DNA of 64,000 nt from JAKFWF01 sp963741505 (GCA_963741505.1 CAVUIJ010000017.1:62001-126000); one strand, 5' to 3'. Positions 24,800-36,000 are shown, numbered from the stretch's first letter. Notes: generated from the letters alone by a model not told the origin. Translations and numbers: made by a program.

Positions 24800-26140
24800 A
24801 TGAGGCTCTTTGCAGGAAGCAGCCGAACGGCATCGATGCTGGCAGTGCCGTCGCTGGCGATCGCGGCGGGGCTGATGCTGGTCCAGCCCGCGCTCGCACA
24901 GCGGGCAACGCCAACCCCGGCCGGCCAGGTGCTGCCCGGGGCGACGCCGGAAAGCGTCGGCATGTCGTCGGCGCGGCTCGCCCGCATGACCGCCGCGTTC
25001 AACAAGGAGGCGGCCGACAAGAAGCTGGTCGGCGGCGTCATCATGGTCGCGCGCAAGGGCCGCCTCGTCTATTCGCACGCGTTCGGATCGCAGGCCCCCG
25101 ACGGCCAGACGCCAATGAAGGCCGACAGCATCTTCCGCATCTATTCGATGACGAAGCCCTTGGCCTCGGTCGCCGCCATGCTGCTGGTCGAGGACGGCGT
25201 GGTGCAGCTGACCGACCCGGTGGCGAAGTGGCTGCCGGCGTTCAAGGACGTCAAGGTGTCGACCGGCACCGCCGAGGTTGCCGCCGAGCGGGCGCCGACG
25301 GTGCAGGACCTGCTGCGCCATACCGCCGGTCTCGCTTACGGTGAGATCACGCAGAACGCGGCGGTGAAGGAGCAACTGACCAAGGCCGGCATCTACAAGC
25401 CCGGCAACATCGACTTCGACTCGCGCGACCTGGCAGGGCCCGAGCAGGTCGAGCGGCTGGCCAAGATCCCGCTGGTCAACCAGCCGGCGACCAAATGGGA
25501 ATACAGTCTTGCCACCGATGTGCTCGGCCGCGTCGTCGAATCAGCCTCCGGCAAGCGCATGGGCGACTTCCTCGCCGAGCGCGTGTTCAAGCCGCTGCAG
25601 ATGACCGAGACCGGCTTCCACATTCCGGAGGCGAAGAAGGCGCGCCTCGCCGAGCCGTTCGAAAAGGACCCGGCCACCGGCACACCCAACAAGCTGATCG
25701 AGGTGACGAAGCAGCCAGGCAACGATTCTGGTGGCGCCGGCGGCTTGTCGACGGCCGGCGACTACCTGCGGTTCTGCCAGATGCTGCTGAACGGCGGCAC
25801 ACTGGACGGCCAGCGGATCTTGAGCCGCTCGACCATCAAGCTGATGACCTCGGACCACCTCGCGACCGTCGTCAGCAATCCGCAGCAGCCGGGCCTGCTG
25901 CTGCTCGGCTCGAACGGCTACACCTTCGGCCTCGGCTTCGCCGTGCGCATGCAGGACGGCATCGCCGGCGTGCCCGGATCGGCCGGCGAATACCTGTGGG
26001 CCGGCTATGCCGGTACCTTCTTCTGGGTCGACCCGAAGGAGCAGATCGTCGCGGTCTACATGACCCAGGCGCCGAGCCCGATGCGGGCCTACTACCGCAA
26101 GATGGTGAAGCAGTTCGTCTATCAGGCGCTCGTCGATTGA
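24800..26140 (+). CDS. Exported serine hydrolase, class C beta-lactamase family
   Basis: 446 residues. An N-terminal signal peptide (hydrophobic 14-30, cleavage likely after ALA at residue 33) sends it to the periplasm. The active-site SxxK is SMTK at residues 116-119 and the Tyr motif is YSLATDVLG. The fold is shared by AmpC, EstB esterases and D-aminopeptidases; at this length and without the KTG box it is more likely an esterase or peptidase than an antibiotic-resistance enzyme. A GGAGG lies before the ATG. Confidence 0.9.
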   Translation: MRLFAGSSRTASMLAVPSLAIAAGLMLVQPALAQRATPTPAGQVLPGATPESVGMSSARLARMTAAFNKEAADKKLVGGVIMVARKGRLVYSHAFGSQAPDGQTPMKADSIFRIYSMTKPLASVAAMLLVEDGVVQLTDPVAKWLPAFKDVKVSTGTAEVAAERAPTVQDLLRHTAGLAYGEITQNAAVKEQLTKAGIYKPGNIDFDSRDLAGPEQVERLAKIPLVNQPATKWEYSLATDVLGRVVESASGKRMGDFLAERVFKPLQMTETGFHIPEAKKARLAEPFEKDPATGTPNKLIEVTKQPGNDSGGAGGLSTAGDYLRFCQMLLNGGTLDGQRILSRSTIKLMTSDHLATVVSNPQQPGLLLLGSNGYTFGLGFAVRMQDGIAGVPGSAGEYLWAGYAGTFFWVDPKEQIVAVYMTQAPSPMRAYYRKMVKQFVYQALVD

Positions 26141-26281
26141 TCGGCTGCAACGTGGCATCGCCAGCGCCGCATCGCAGCACTGCAAAACGTGTCGGTGCTG
26201 CGGTAGACATCGATCTGTACCATCCGTCGGTGGGCACAACGGCCCACCGGCGCAATTGCTACAGGTCTGGGGGCGCAGCAC

Positions 26282-27343
26282 ATGAAGGGCGTGGTCTTCA
26301 CCGGCAATCGGCAGGTCGCGATCGAGGACTTCGAGGATCCGACGCCGAGCGAGGACGAGGTCGTTCTCGAAATCAAGGCATCGGGGATGTGCGGCTCCGA
26401 CCTGCACATCTATCGCTCGCCTGGCGGTGGTCCCGAACTCGCCAGAAAGCTCGGCCTCGGCGGCTCGGGCAAGCCGGTGATCGGTGGCCACGAGCCGTGC
26501 GGCGTGGTGGTGGCGCGTGGGGCAAGCGTGCCGAAGCATCACGCCCCCGACGGCGGCCGCTTCATGGTGCATCACTACGCCGGCTGCGAGACCTGCCCCG
26601 ATTGCCGCGCCGGCTGGAGCCAACTGTGCAAGGTCGGGCCGATGAAGGTCTACGGCATCACCGCCGACGGCGCGCATGCGCCGTTCATCAAGGTGCCGGC
26701 ATTCACCCTGGTGCCGCTGCCACAAGAAATCTCGTTCGAAGCAGGCGCTGCCATCGCCTGCGGCACCGGCACCGCCTATGGTGCGCTCAAGCGCATGCAC
26801 ATGACCGGCGGCAAGACCCTCGTCGTGTTCGGCCAGGGACCGGTCGGCACCTCGGGCACGATGCTGGGCAAGGCGATGGGCATGCACGTGATCGCCGTCG
26901 ACATCTCGGACGCTCGACTGAAACTTGCCCGCGAGGTCGGTGCCGACGACACCATCAACGCTGCCAAGAAGGACGCGATCGAAGAGATTCGCAAGCTCAC
27001 CGGGGCTAAGGGCGCGCATTATTCGCTCGAATGCTCGTCGTCGCCGGAGGCTCGCCTCGCCGCGATCCGGTCTTTGCGGACCTGGGGCACCGCCTGCTAC
27101 GTCGGCGAGGGCGGCACGGTGACGATCGACGTCTCGGCCGACATGCTGCGCCGGCAGGCGACGGTGATCGGCTCGTGGACGTTCTCGACCAACATCCAGG
27201 ACGAGTGCACCCGCTTCATTGCCGACAACGGCGTCGCCGTCGACCGCATCATCTCCGACAGGTGGAAGCTGAAGGATGCGGCCAAGGCCTATGCCAAGTT
27301 CGACAAGCAGCAGATGGGCAAGGGCATGCTGCTGCCGGCGTGA
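26282..27343 (+). CDS. Zinc-dependent alcohol dehydrogenase (MDR family)
   Basis: 353 residues. Catalytic zinc ligands sit in GMCGSDLH (Cys37) and GGHEPCG. The structural zinc loop CETCPDCRAGWSQLC has four cysteines. The Rossmann segment is VVFGQGPVGTSGTMLGK. It oxidises an alcohol or polyol with NAD(P); the substrate is not deducible. It lies 141 bases after the serine hydrolase gene, on the same strand, and ends 8 bases before the convergent stress-like gene. Confidence 0.92.
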   Translation: MKGVVFTGNRQVAIEDFEDPTPSEDEVVLEIKASGMCGSDLHIYRSPGGGPELARKLGLGGSGKPVIGGHEPCGVVVARGASVPKHHAPDGGRFMVHHYAGCETCPDCRAGWSQLCKVGPMKVYGITADGAHAPFIKVPAFTLVPLPQEISFEAGAAIACGTGTAYGALKRMHMTGGKTLVVFGQGPVGTSGTMLGKAMGMHVIAVDISDARLKLAREVGADDTINAAKKDAIEEIRKLTGAKGAHYSLECSSSPEARLAAIRSLRTWGTACYVGEGGTVTIDVSADMLRRQATVIGSWTFSTNIQDECTRFIADNGVAVDRIISDRWKLKDAAKAYAKFDKQQMGKGMLLPA

Positions 27344-27351
27344 GGTTACCA

Positions 27352-28212
27352 TCACCGGCTGAGCAGAAGCGGACATTCCAGCGCCGCCGCCAGCGGGCTC
27401 AGGTCGTCGGCGGCCGGCACGACGAGGCCGCCGAAGCGAGCGATGACGAATCCGGGCGTCATCCGACGCATTGCTTCGGCGGCGAGCGCCGGCTCGGCGT
27501 GCGTCAGCCGCAGATGCTCGATGCGGATGTCATCGCGACCTGCCAGCAGCAGACGCGCCTGCGCCTCCATCCAGTTCGCGGTATCGGCATCGGCGGAGAC
27601 GATCGCCAGGATCAGTGCTGCATCGACGCCCTCGATCAGACGGTCGCCGGCGCGCAGCATGCCGGCAGCGGCATCGATATCCTCGAGCATCATCACCACC
27701 GGACCACTGGTGCGGCTCGCCCGCGGCCCGACGACGACGAGGCCGGTGGCGTCCTCGACATTGTCGAGCAGCAGCGCGATGTCGCCGGCCGATCCGGCGC
27801 CGAACGGCTCGGTCAGCACGACCACGTTCCACGGCCCGCAATCGGCGCAGGTTATGGCCAGCGCCCTGAGCGGCTCATCGCGCACGAAGCGCTCGTGCAC
27901 CGGCACCTGCGCGGCACCGGCGAGCGCCGTCATGCGGCGCTGCAGCGCCTTGAACTGGATGCGCAGGTCGCGCACGACATCGGCCGGCGTGATCAGCCGC
28001 GCCGCGCCGGCGAGGCTGATCTCGCGCACGAAGGCAAACCGCGACGAGGCGATCAGCTCGGTATCCTCGATGAAGAGGCATTCGATTTCCGAGCGGTAAG
28101 CCTGGGCGATGCGCACCGCCGCCTGCATCGCGATGTCACTGGCCCGCGCCGAGGTGGTGCGCACCACCACGCGGCCGCGCGCCTCGCCGGCCTCTGCGAC
28201 ATGGGCGATCAT
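27352..28212 (-). CDS. Hypothetical protein, universal-stress-like N-terminus
   Basis: 286 residues. The segment ASDIAMQAAVRIAQAYRSEIECLFIEDTEL resembles the first strand-helix of universal stress proteins, but no ATP-binding GxxG motif is clear. The ATG overlaps the stop of the Lon-like gene (ATGA), so the two are translationally coupled and likely act together, perhaps as an accessory or substrate-binding partner. I do not recognise a named family. Confidence 0.7.
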   Translation of the reverse strand: MIAHVAEAGEARGRVVVRTTSARASDIAMQAAVRIAQAYRSEIECLFIEDTELIASSRFAFVREISLAGAARLITPADVVRDLRIQFKALQRRMTALAGAAQVPVHERFVRDEPLRALAITCADCGPWNVVVLTEPFGAGSAGDIALLLDNVEDATGLVVVGPRASRTSGPVVMMLEDIDAAAGMLRAGDRLIEGVDAALILAIVSADADTANWMEAQARLLLAGRDDIRIEHLRLTHAEPALAAEAMRRMTPGFVIARFGGLVVPAADDLSPLAAALECPLLLSR

Positions 28213-30719
28213 GACGTCGGCGTCTCCTTCGGCACTGCGAACGACTTGGCACGAAGCGCAAAGCTGCGCAGCTTTTCCTCGACGAGGCCGTTGATCGAGT
28301 TGGCCGGGAAGCGACCTTCGGCGTCGCGCTGACCGGCGCTTTTGCCGGTCAGGATCTCGATGCCCTCATCGATGCGGGCGACGGCGTGGATGCGGAACTT
28401 GCCCTCGCTGACGGCGGCGACCACGTCCTCGCGCAGCATCAGGTGTTGCACGTTGGAGTGCGGGATCAGCACACCCTGGGTGCCGTCGAGCCCGCGCGCG
28501 GCGCACAGATCGAAGAAGCCCTCGATCTTCTCGTTGACGCCGCCGATCGCCTGCACCTCGCCCCACTGGTTGACCGAACCGGTGACCGCGAAGGCCTGCG
28601 TGATCGGCACCTCGGCCAACGCCGACAGCAGCGCGTAGAGCTCTGCCGACGACGCACTGTCACCGTCGACACCACCGTAGGACTGCTCGAAAACGAGTGT
28701 TGCCGCCATCGCCAGCGGCACGTCCTGGGCATAGCGGCCGGCGAGGTAGCCCCACAGGATCATCACGCCCTTGGAGTGCAGCGGACCGCCAAGCTCGACC
28801 TCGCGCTCGATATCGGTGACGCGGCCCTGACCCATGCGCACGCGCGCCGTGATGCGGCTTGGCCGGCCGAACGCGAACGAGCCGAGCTGCAGCACCGACA
28901 GCCCGTTGATCTGGCCGACCTTGGCGCCGGCGGTGTCGATCAGCACGATGCCGCGCTCGATCGTCTCCTGCGCCCGGTCGCGCAGGCGGCTGGCGCGATC
29001 ATGAGCTTCGTCGATCGCCTTCATCACGTCGGCGCGGGTGGTCACCTCGTGCCCCTCGCGCGCCGCCCAGTAGTCGGCCTCGCGCACGATGTCGGAGAGG
29101 CGGCCGATCTCGATCGACAGCTTCTCGCGGTCGTCGGCGAGCCGGGCGCCCTCCTCGATCAGCCGTGCCACGCCGGCTGCGTCGACCGCCTGCAGCTTGT
29201 GGTCGCGCACGATCGAGGCGATCAGGCGGGCATAGGCGCGGTCGTTGTCGGTCGAGCGGGCAATGGTGTCGTCAAAGTCGGCCTGGACCTTGAACAGCCG
29301 CGCGAAGTCCGGATCGAACTGGTTGAGCAGGTAGTAGAGCTCGCGGTCGCCGAACAGCACCACCTTGATATCAAGTGGAATCGGCTCCGGATCGAGCGTC
29401 TGCGCGGTCATCATGCCGATGATCTCGGCCGGCTGCTCGATGCGGATCTCGCGGGCCTTGATCGCACGCTTCAAGGCTTCCCAGGCGAACGGCGACAGCA
29501 GCAGCTTGCGCACATCCACCAGCAGGTAGCCGCTGTTGGCGCGATGCAACGCCCCGGCCTTCACCAACAGGAAGTCGGTGAGCATGGTGCCCATCTGGGC
29601 GATGTGCTCGATGCGGCCAATCAGGTTGCCGTAGGTCGGGTTCAGCTCCTCGATGATCGGCGACTCGCAGACGTCGCCCGCTTCGCCGGCCACGAACAGG
29701 TTGACGAGATAGCGGCGATAGCGGGCGTCGCGCGAGGCGTCCGCCGGTGGCCTCACCGCCCCGGCCGCGTCCTCACCCTCGGTCAGGAACAGCGCCATGT
29801 TGCGGATCATGTCGGCGCGGGTCGCGGCAAGATGCGCCTGCACGTTCGGCAGGTCGGCAAATGCCGCCTCGAGGTCGTCTATCGCCTCGCGGGTGGCGAC
29901 GGTGGCGATCTCTTCCTGCAGGTCGGCGAGCTTCTGGCGCCGCTCCTTGTCCGACTTCGGTACCCGCGTCAGCAGCTGCTCCAGCTCGCCTTGCAGCGCT
30001 TCGATCTTGGTCTCGACGCTGCGGCGCATGTCCTCGGGCAATTGCATGAAGACTTCGGGCTTGACCACCTTGCCTTCGAGCATCGGCGCCATGGCAAAGC
30101 CTGTTGGCGTGCGCAGGATGGCGATGTTCTGCGACTGCGCCTTGCGGTTGAGCTCCTCGAGCGCTGCCTCCTGTCCCGACCGGAAGGCCTCGTCGATTGC
30201 TCGCCTGCGAGTCTGGTAATCGTCACCCTCGAACATCGCCGGCAGCGTCGCGCGCAGCTCGTCGATGGCCTTGATCATGCCAGTGGCGAACTGCTTGGCC
30301 CGGCCGCAGGGAAGCTCGAGCGCGCGCGGCCGGTTCGGGTTGTCGTAATTGAACACGTAGACCCAGTCGGAGGCGGCGCGGACGGGCTTGGCCTTGCTCT
30401 TCAGGTAGGTCTTGACGGCGGTGCTCTTGCCGGTGGAGGGCGGCCCCAGTACGAACATGTTGAAATCATATTCTTTGATGTCAGCGCCGAACTGGATCGC
30501 GCGCAGTGCCCGATCCTGGCCGATCAGACCGTCGATCGGCTCCAGCTCGGCCGTCGTCTTGAAGCCCAGCGTGCCTGCATCGACAGTGCGGCGCAGGGCA
30601 ACTGCGGCCAGCGGCAGCCGCACATCGGCTGTGCCGGTGGCAGGCTCGCTAACGGCGGGCTTCGCCGGGTCGGCGATCAATGCCTGGCTCTTGCCGCCTT
30701 TTGCCCATTTGAAGATCAT
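28209..30719 (-). CDS. Lon-related ATP-dependent protease (LonB-like, AAA plus Lon domain)
   Basis: 836 residues. N-terminal AAA region with Walker A GPPSTGKSTAVKTY (about residues 93-106), a helical insert (about 190-320), then a C-terminal Lon protease domain with the catalytic Ser in VDGDSASSAELYALLSAL and Lys in IGGVNEKIEGFF. Family members degrade damaged or regulatory proteins in the cytoplasm. It is divergent from mmcB with 78 bases between, and coupled to the downstream gene. Confidence 0.93.
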   Translation of the reverse strand: MIFKWAKGGKSQALIADPAKPAVSEPATGTADVRLPLAAVALRRTVDAGTLGFKTTAELEPIDGLIGQDRALRAIQFGADIKEYDFNMFVLGPPSTGKSTAVKTYLKSKAKPVRAASDWVYVFNYDNPNRPRALELPCGRAKQFATGMIKAIDELRATLPAMFEGDDYQTRRRAIDEAFRSGQEAALEELNRKAQSQNIAILRTPTGFAMAPMLEGKVVKPEVFMQLPEDMRRSVETKIEALQGELEQLLTRVPKSDKERRQKLADLQEEIATVATREAIDDLEAAFADLPNVQAHLAATRADMIRNMALFLTEGEDAAGAVRPPADASRDARYRRYLVNLFVAGEAGDVCESPIIEELNPTYGNLIGRIEHIAQMGTMLTDFLLVKAGALHRANSGYLLVDVRKLLLSPFAWEALKRAIKAREIRIEQPAEIIGMMTAQTLDPEPIPLDIKVVLFGDRELYYLLNQFDPDFARLFKVQADFDDTIARSTDNDRAYARLIASIVRDHKLQAVDAAGVARLIEEGARLADDREKLSIEIGRLSDIVREADYWAAREGHEVTTRADVMKAIDEAHDRASRLRDRAQETIERGIVLIDTAGAKVGQINGLSVLQLGSFAFGRPSRITARVRMGQGRVTDIEREVELGGPLHSKGVMILWGYLAGRYAQDVPLAMAATLVFEQSYGGVDGDSASSAELYALLSALAEVPITQAFAVTGSVNQWGEVQAIGGVNEKIEGFFDLCAARGLDGTQGVLIPHSNVQHLMLREDVVAAVSEGKFRIHAVARIDEGIEILTGKSAGQRDAEGRFPANSINGLVEEKLRSFALRAKSFAVPKETPTS

Positions 30720-30797
30720 CGTCGCGAGCCCCTCTTGCCTTATGCTGGTGGGATTGGCGCCACCAATCCGCCTTTCTCATCTACTCATGGCGAAGAC

Positions 30798-31289
30798 ATG
30801 ACCAGCACCGAGCCCGGTTTACCGCCGCCAAGTGACGGACGCCAATCGCAAGCGGCCCTCGACATCGCCCGTGGTACGCGGCGATTGCTGCTGGCGCACG
30901 GCTTCGCCAGCCTGCCGGAATTGCCGCTCGCCAACGGCCGGCGGGCCGATTTGATCGCACTTTCCGAACGGGGCGAAGTGTGGATCATCGAGATCAAATC
31001 GAGCATCGAGGACTTCCGTGCCGACGGCAAGTGGCCGGAGTACCGCGAGTTCTGCGACCGATTGTATTTTGCCGTCAATCCAGACTTCCCGCTGCCGCTG
31101 CTGCCGGCCGACACCGGCCATATCGTCGCCGACCGCTTCGGCGCCGAGCTGATCCAGGCGGCACCGCTCCACCCGCTGGCGGCGGCGCGGCGCAAGGCGC
31201 TGGTCAATCGCATGGCCCGCGTCGGCGCCTTGCGGCTGACGGCACTGGCCGATCCTGAGCTGCAACTGGAGCGCGGCTGGAACGGCTAG
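30798..31289 (+). CDS. mmcB: DNA repair putative endonuclease MmcB
   Basis: 163 residues matching the MmcB family first described as a LexA-regulated alphaproteobacterial repair protein. The PD-(D/E)xK-like core is RRADLIALSERGEVWIIEIK followed by DFRADGKWPEYREFCDRLYF. The predicted role is processing of DNA crosslinks or alkylation damage. The ATG at 30798 is chosen because the family sequence begins close to it; an ATG at 30786 is also possible. Confidence 0.88.
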   Translation: MTSTEPGLPPPSDGRQSQAALDIARGTRRLLLAHGFASLPELPLANGRRADLIALSERGEVWIIEIKSSIEDFRADGKWPEYREFCDRLYFAVNPDFPLPLLPADTGHIVADRFGAELIQAAPLHPLAAARRKALVNRMARVGALRLTALADPELQLERGWNG

Positions 31290-31290
31290 C

Positions 31291-31854
31291 TCATTTCGGT
31301 GCGCGCTTGGCGAGGATGCGCTGCAACGTGCGGCGATGCATGTTGAGCCGGCGCGCGGTCTCCGAGACATTGCGGCCGCAAAGCTCGTACACGCGCTGGA
31401 TATGCTCCCAGCGCACCCGGTCGGCCGACATCGGATTCTCCGGTGGTGGCGCCTTGGCATTCGACGGCGCCAGCAGCGCGTCGGTCACATCGTCGGCATC
31501 GGCGGGCTTGCCGAGGTAGTCGACGGCGCCGAGCTTCACCGCCGACACGGCGGTGGCGAAATTGCCGTAGCCGGTCAACACGATGGCCCGCGCGTTCGGG
31601 CGCACCCGCGACAACTCGGCGATGACGTCGAGGCCGTTGCCGTCCTCGAGACGCATGTCGACGACGGCGAATGCTGGCGCGCGCTGCCTGATCAACTCCA
31701 GTCCCTCGGCCACCGAATGACCGAGCCGGACCTCGAAGCCGCGAATTTCCATGGCGCGACCCAAACGCGTCACGAACGCCTTGTCGTCGTCGATCAATAC
31801 GAGCGAGGCATCCTCGGGAAGCTCGTCCTTCTTGAACGACAGATCTTCGGCCAC
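31291..31854 (-). CDS. regA: Redox response regulator ActR/RegA
   Basis: 187 residues. Receiver domain with phospho-acceptor region FAVVDMRLEDGNGLDV, switch VLTGYGNFATAV and lysine LGKPAD. The C-terminal Fis-type helix-turn-helix is RVYELCGRNVSETARRLNMHRRTLQRIL. RegA controls respiratory, nitrogen and carbon-fixation genes in response to RegB phosphorylation. The GTG at 31854 is preceded by TGGAGGA at good spacing and is preferred to an earlier start at 31914. It lies 125 bases downstream of regB and converges with mmcB. Confidence 0.92.
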   Translation of the reverse strand: MAEDLSFKKDELPEDASLVLIDDDKAFVTRLGRAMEIRGFEVRLGHSVAEGLELIRQRAPAFAVVDMRLEDGNGLDVIAELSRVRPNARAIVLTGYGNFATAVSAVKLGAVDYLGKPADADDVTDALLAPSNAKAPPPENPMSADRVRWEHIQRVYELCGRNVSETARRLNMHRRTLQRILAKRAPK

Positions 31855-31979
31855 GGCGGCATCCTCCAGTTCTGGATCAGATATAGCGGATGCTGGGCGT
31901 ACGCCAAGCCCCATGCGATAGCGTTCGAAGCGATTAACTCAACCGCCGGCGGGTATGGCCCGGCGCGTCCCGCCTGCGA

Positions 31980-33422
31980 TTACTCGGCGGCTTTGCCGGT
32001 GCCGCCAACCGGCGCCGGCTTGCGCGAGCGTCCGGGAAGTGCCGACCATACCGGCTCTTGGCCCTCGAATGCATGGCGTGGCCAAGTTACGGTTACCACG
32101 GCGCCATGGGCCGGGGAATCCCGGTTGGCTATGCCGACCGTGGCGCCGGATCTCTCCAACAGGGTCTTGGCTATGAAAAATCCGAGGCCCAGCCCTGTTG
32201 CTTTCCCCTCATCGACTTTAGTCCCAATGCTGCGGCGGGTAGTGACGTACGGCTCACCCAACGTCTCCATCACATCGGGCGAGAATCCCGGCCCGTCGTC
32301 CATGATGGAAATCAATACCTCGCGGCTGTTCCAGCGCGCCGTCACCAGCACCTTGGAATTGGCGAACTTCACCGCATTCTCGATCAGGTTGCCGACGCCG
32401 TAGATCAGGCCCGGCCGGCGCTCGCCGACTGGTTCGTCGACACTGGTGTCACGGCCGGCGAGGTCGCCGCCGACATAGGGGCCGCAATCTATCTCGATGG
32501 CGACGTGAAACAGCCGGTGCGGCGCCGCCGCACTCTCGATCAGCTGGGTGATGGTCAGGCTGGCGTACAACGGATCGCTTTCGGTCGGCTTGCGGGTCAG
32601 TGTCTGCAGGATGTCGCGGCAGCGCAGCGCCTGGCTCTTCAACAGCGCAAGATCCTCGGCATAGGGTGAATCGGGCGGCATCTCGCGTTCGAGTTCCTTC
32701 GCCACCAACACGATGGTGCCGAGCGGCGTGCCGAGTTCGTGCGCGGCGGCGGCGGCCAGGCCGTCGAGGGCATGCAGCTTCTGTTCGCGGGCCAGTACCA
32801 GCTCGGTCGCCGCCAATGCTGCCGACATCTGCCGGCTCTCCTTCGACAGCCGCCAGCCGTAGAATCCCAGGAATACCGTGCACGAGGCGACGCCGGAGAA
32901 GGCGCCGATCTTATACAGCGTCGGCAGTTCGTGCGGCGCACCGGCGATCCACGGCAGCGGAAAATGGAACGGGATCAGCAGCGCCGAGGCAATCAGCGCG
33001 ATGCCGCCCAGGAACAAGGTGTTGCGCGGCGGCAGGGTCGCGGCCGATACGGTAACGGGGGCGGCGAGCAATACCGTGAATGGGTTCTCGATGCCGCCCG
33101 TCAGATAGAGCAGTCCCGACAGCTGGCAGATATCGTAGGCGAGCAGCCCGGTGGCAAACGGCGCCGCCAGACGATAGCGGGCGGGAAGCCACAGCCGCAG
33201 GAATATGTTGAGCCAAGCCGAGGCTGCAATCAGCAGCAGGCACCAACCCATCGGCAAGTCGAAGCCCAGTCCGAAATAGACGACGGCAACCGCAATCATC
33301 TGGCCGAAGACGGCGAACCATCGCAGTCGAATCGTGGTCTGCAGCCGCAGCCGACTCGCATCGGGATCGAGCGTGAGGCGCTCGGTGGCGAGCGACGTCA
33401 TCGATGATTGCGCCACGTCCAT
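31980..33422 (-). CDS. regB: Redox sensor histidine kinase ActS/RegB
   Basis: 480 residues. Six hydrophobic segments in the first 200 residues include the quinone-sensing motif GGIENPF. The dimerisation helix has the H-box AAAHELGTPLG, and a cysteine follows in LRCRDIL, where RegB proteins carry their redox-active Cys. The ATPase domain has NLIENAVKFA, DDGPGF and GLGLGFFIAK. It senses the aerobic respiratory redox state and phosphorylates RegA. A divergent SCO-like gene, as with senC in Rhodobacter, begins 117 bases away. Confidence 0.94.
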   Translation of the reverse strand: MDVAQSSMTSLATERLTLDPDASRLRLQTTIRLRWFAVFGQMIAVAVVYFGLGFDLPMGWCLLLIAASAWLNIFLRLWLPARYRLAAPFATGLLAYDICQLSGLLYLTGGIENPFTVLLAAPVTVSAATLPPRNTLFLGGIALIASALLIPFHFPLPWIAGAPHELPTLYKIGAFSGVASCTVFLGFYGWRLSKESRQMSAALAATELVLAREQKLHALDGLAAAAAHELGTPLGTIVLVAKELEREMPPDSPYAEDLALLKSQALRCRDILQTLTRKPTESDPLYASLTITQLIESAAAPHRLFHVAIEIDCGPYVGGDLAGRDTSVDEPVGERRPGLIYGVGNLIENAVKFANSKVLVTARWNSREVLISIMDDGPGFSPDVMETLGEPYVTTRRSIGTKVDEGKATGLGLGFFIAKTLLERSGATVGIANRDSPAHGAVVTVTWPRHAFEGQEPVWSALPGRSRKPAPVGGTGKAAE

Positions 33423-33539
33423 GCTGTTGGGCTCTGAATTTACCGTGCTCCAGCCACAGGAGCCACAGGCTAGCATACCTCGGCGGCAGTGCTTATGCAG
33501 TCATTGCACCGCCTCTGCGGCGCGCTGGAACACAGGACA

Positions 33540-34169
33540 ATGGAACGACACGTCGAGTTGCGCTGGCGTATGCTGGTAGGCATCGCGTTGAATGCGCTGG
33601 TGCTTGGTGTGCTGCTCGGATTGTTGGTGTTTCCGCAGGCACGGCAGCGGCTGTTCGGACTGCCAGCGCCGACGAGCCAAGGCACGGCGACAGTCGGCGG
33701 GCCCTTCGAATTGGTCTCCCAGACCGGCGCGGTCGTGACCGACCGGAGTTTCCGGGGTCGCGTAATGCTGGTCGCCTTTGGCTACAGCCGCGAGCCGGAT
33801 CTGACGCCTGCGACGCTACAGACGCTGGCGCTCGTGCTGGAACGGCTCGGACCCCAGGCCGACCGCGTTGCAGCACTTTTCATCTCCCTCGAACCGACCT
33901 ATGACACGCCGGACAAGCTTCGGAACTATCTTGCAAATTTCCACTCTGGGTTGCTTGGCCTGACGGGTACGCCCGAGGCCATTGCTGCAGTCGCGAAGGG
34001 ATATCGACTGCCATTTGCCCGGACTGTGGACTCCACGGCACCGCTCGAATCCACAATCAGCTACGAGCCGCTGATCTTCCTGATGAATCAGAAGGGAGAT
34101 TATGTCACCCATTTGTCACATGATTTGCCCCCGGAAGCGATCATCAATGCCGTCAAACAGGTGTTGTAG
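33540..34169 (+). CDS. SCO1/SenC-family protein lacking copper ligands
   Basis: 209 residues with one N-terminal membrane anchor (about 11-31) and a thioredoxin-like SCO domain facing the periplasm. SCO proteins normally bind Cu by CxxxC in a GYTxCPDVCP motif and a later His. Here the motif reads GYSREPDLTPATL: residue 85 is Glu and residue 89 is Thr, and the His position aligns with Tyr in SYEPLIFLMN. The fold is kept but all three ligands are gone, so it cannot be a standard copper chaperone. It is divergent from regB. The ATG at 33540 was chosen; an upstream start at 33489 would add 17 residues. Confidence 0.85.
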   Translation: MERHVELRWRMLVGIALNALVLGVLLGLLVFPQARQRLFGLPAPTSQGTATVGGPFELVSQTGAVVTDRSFRGRVMLVAFGYSREPDLTPATLQTLALVLERLGPQADRVAALFISLEPTYDTPDKLRNYLANFHSGLLGLTGTPEAIAAVAKGYRLPFARTVDSTAPLESTISYEPLIFLMNQKGDYVTHLSHDLPPEAIINAVKQVL

Positions 34170-34202
34170 CGACCTCCGGCCCTTTACCTATCGGCGAATC
34201 GG

Positions 34203-34230
34203 TGCAATCTTTTGCAATGCACTATGCAAT
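34203..34230. promoter_or_regulatory. Three clustered TGCAAT boxes upstream of phaZ
   Basis: TGCAAT occurs at 34203, about 34213 and 34225, the middle one forming TGCAATGCA. PHA regulators of the PhaR type bind TGC/GCA dyads. The cluster lies about 130 bases before phaZ. The assignment is inference. Confidence 0.3.
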
Positions 34231-34361
34231 CCTTAGTAGGATTGACGTTTACGCCAGGGGGATTGATTCACTCGCGAGCCTAATCGTCGCGCAACCTGCC
34301 GAAGATGCAGGCGTTCAGAAAAGCAACTTCGACGCGCCGCAATTCAAGGGGGATCTGATCG

Positions 34362-35972
<1,611 letters not shown>

Positions 35973-36000
35973 ATACAGCATACGTTGTAATCAGTCCTGG

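Noticed and set aside
24800..26140. True class C beta-lactamase (resistance gene)
   Set aside because: The SxxK is present but no KTG box is visible and the length exceeds AmpC; an esterase or peptidase role is more likely.
28386..31289. A 967-codon plus-strand frame over the Lon-like gene and mmcB
   Set aside because: Only its last 163 codons (mmcB) are real. The rest mirrors the Lon-like gene, whose motifs are unmistakable on the other strand; GC-rich DNA gives such antisense frames.
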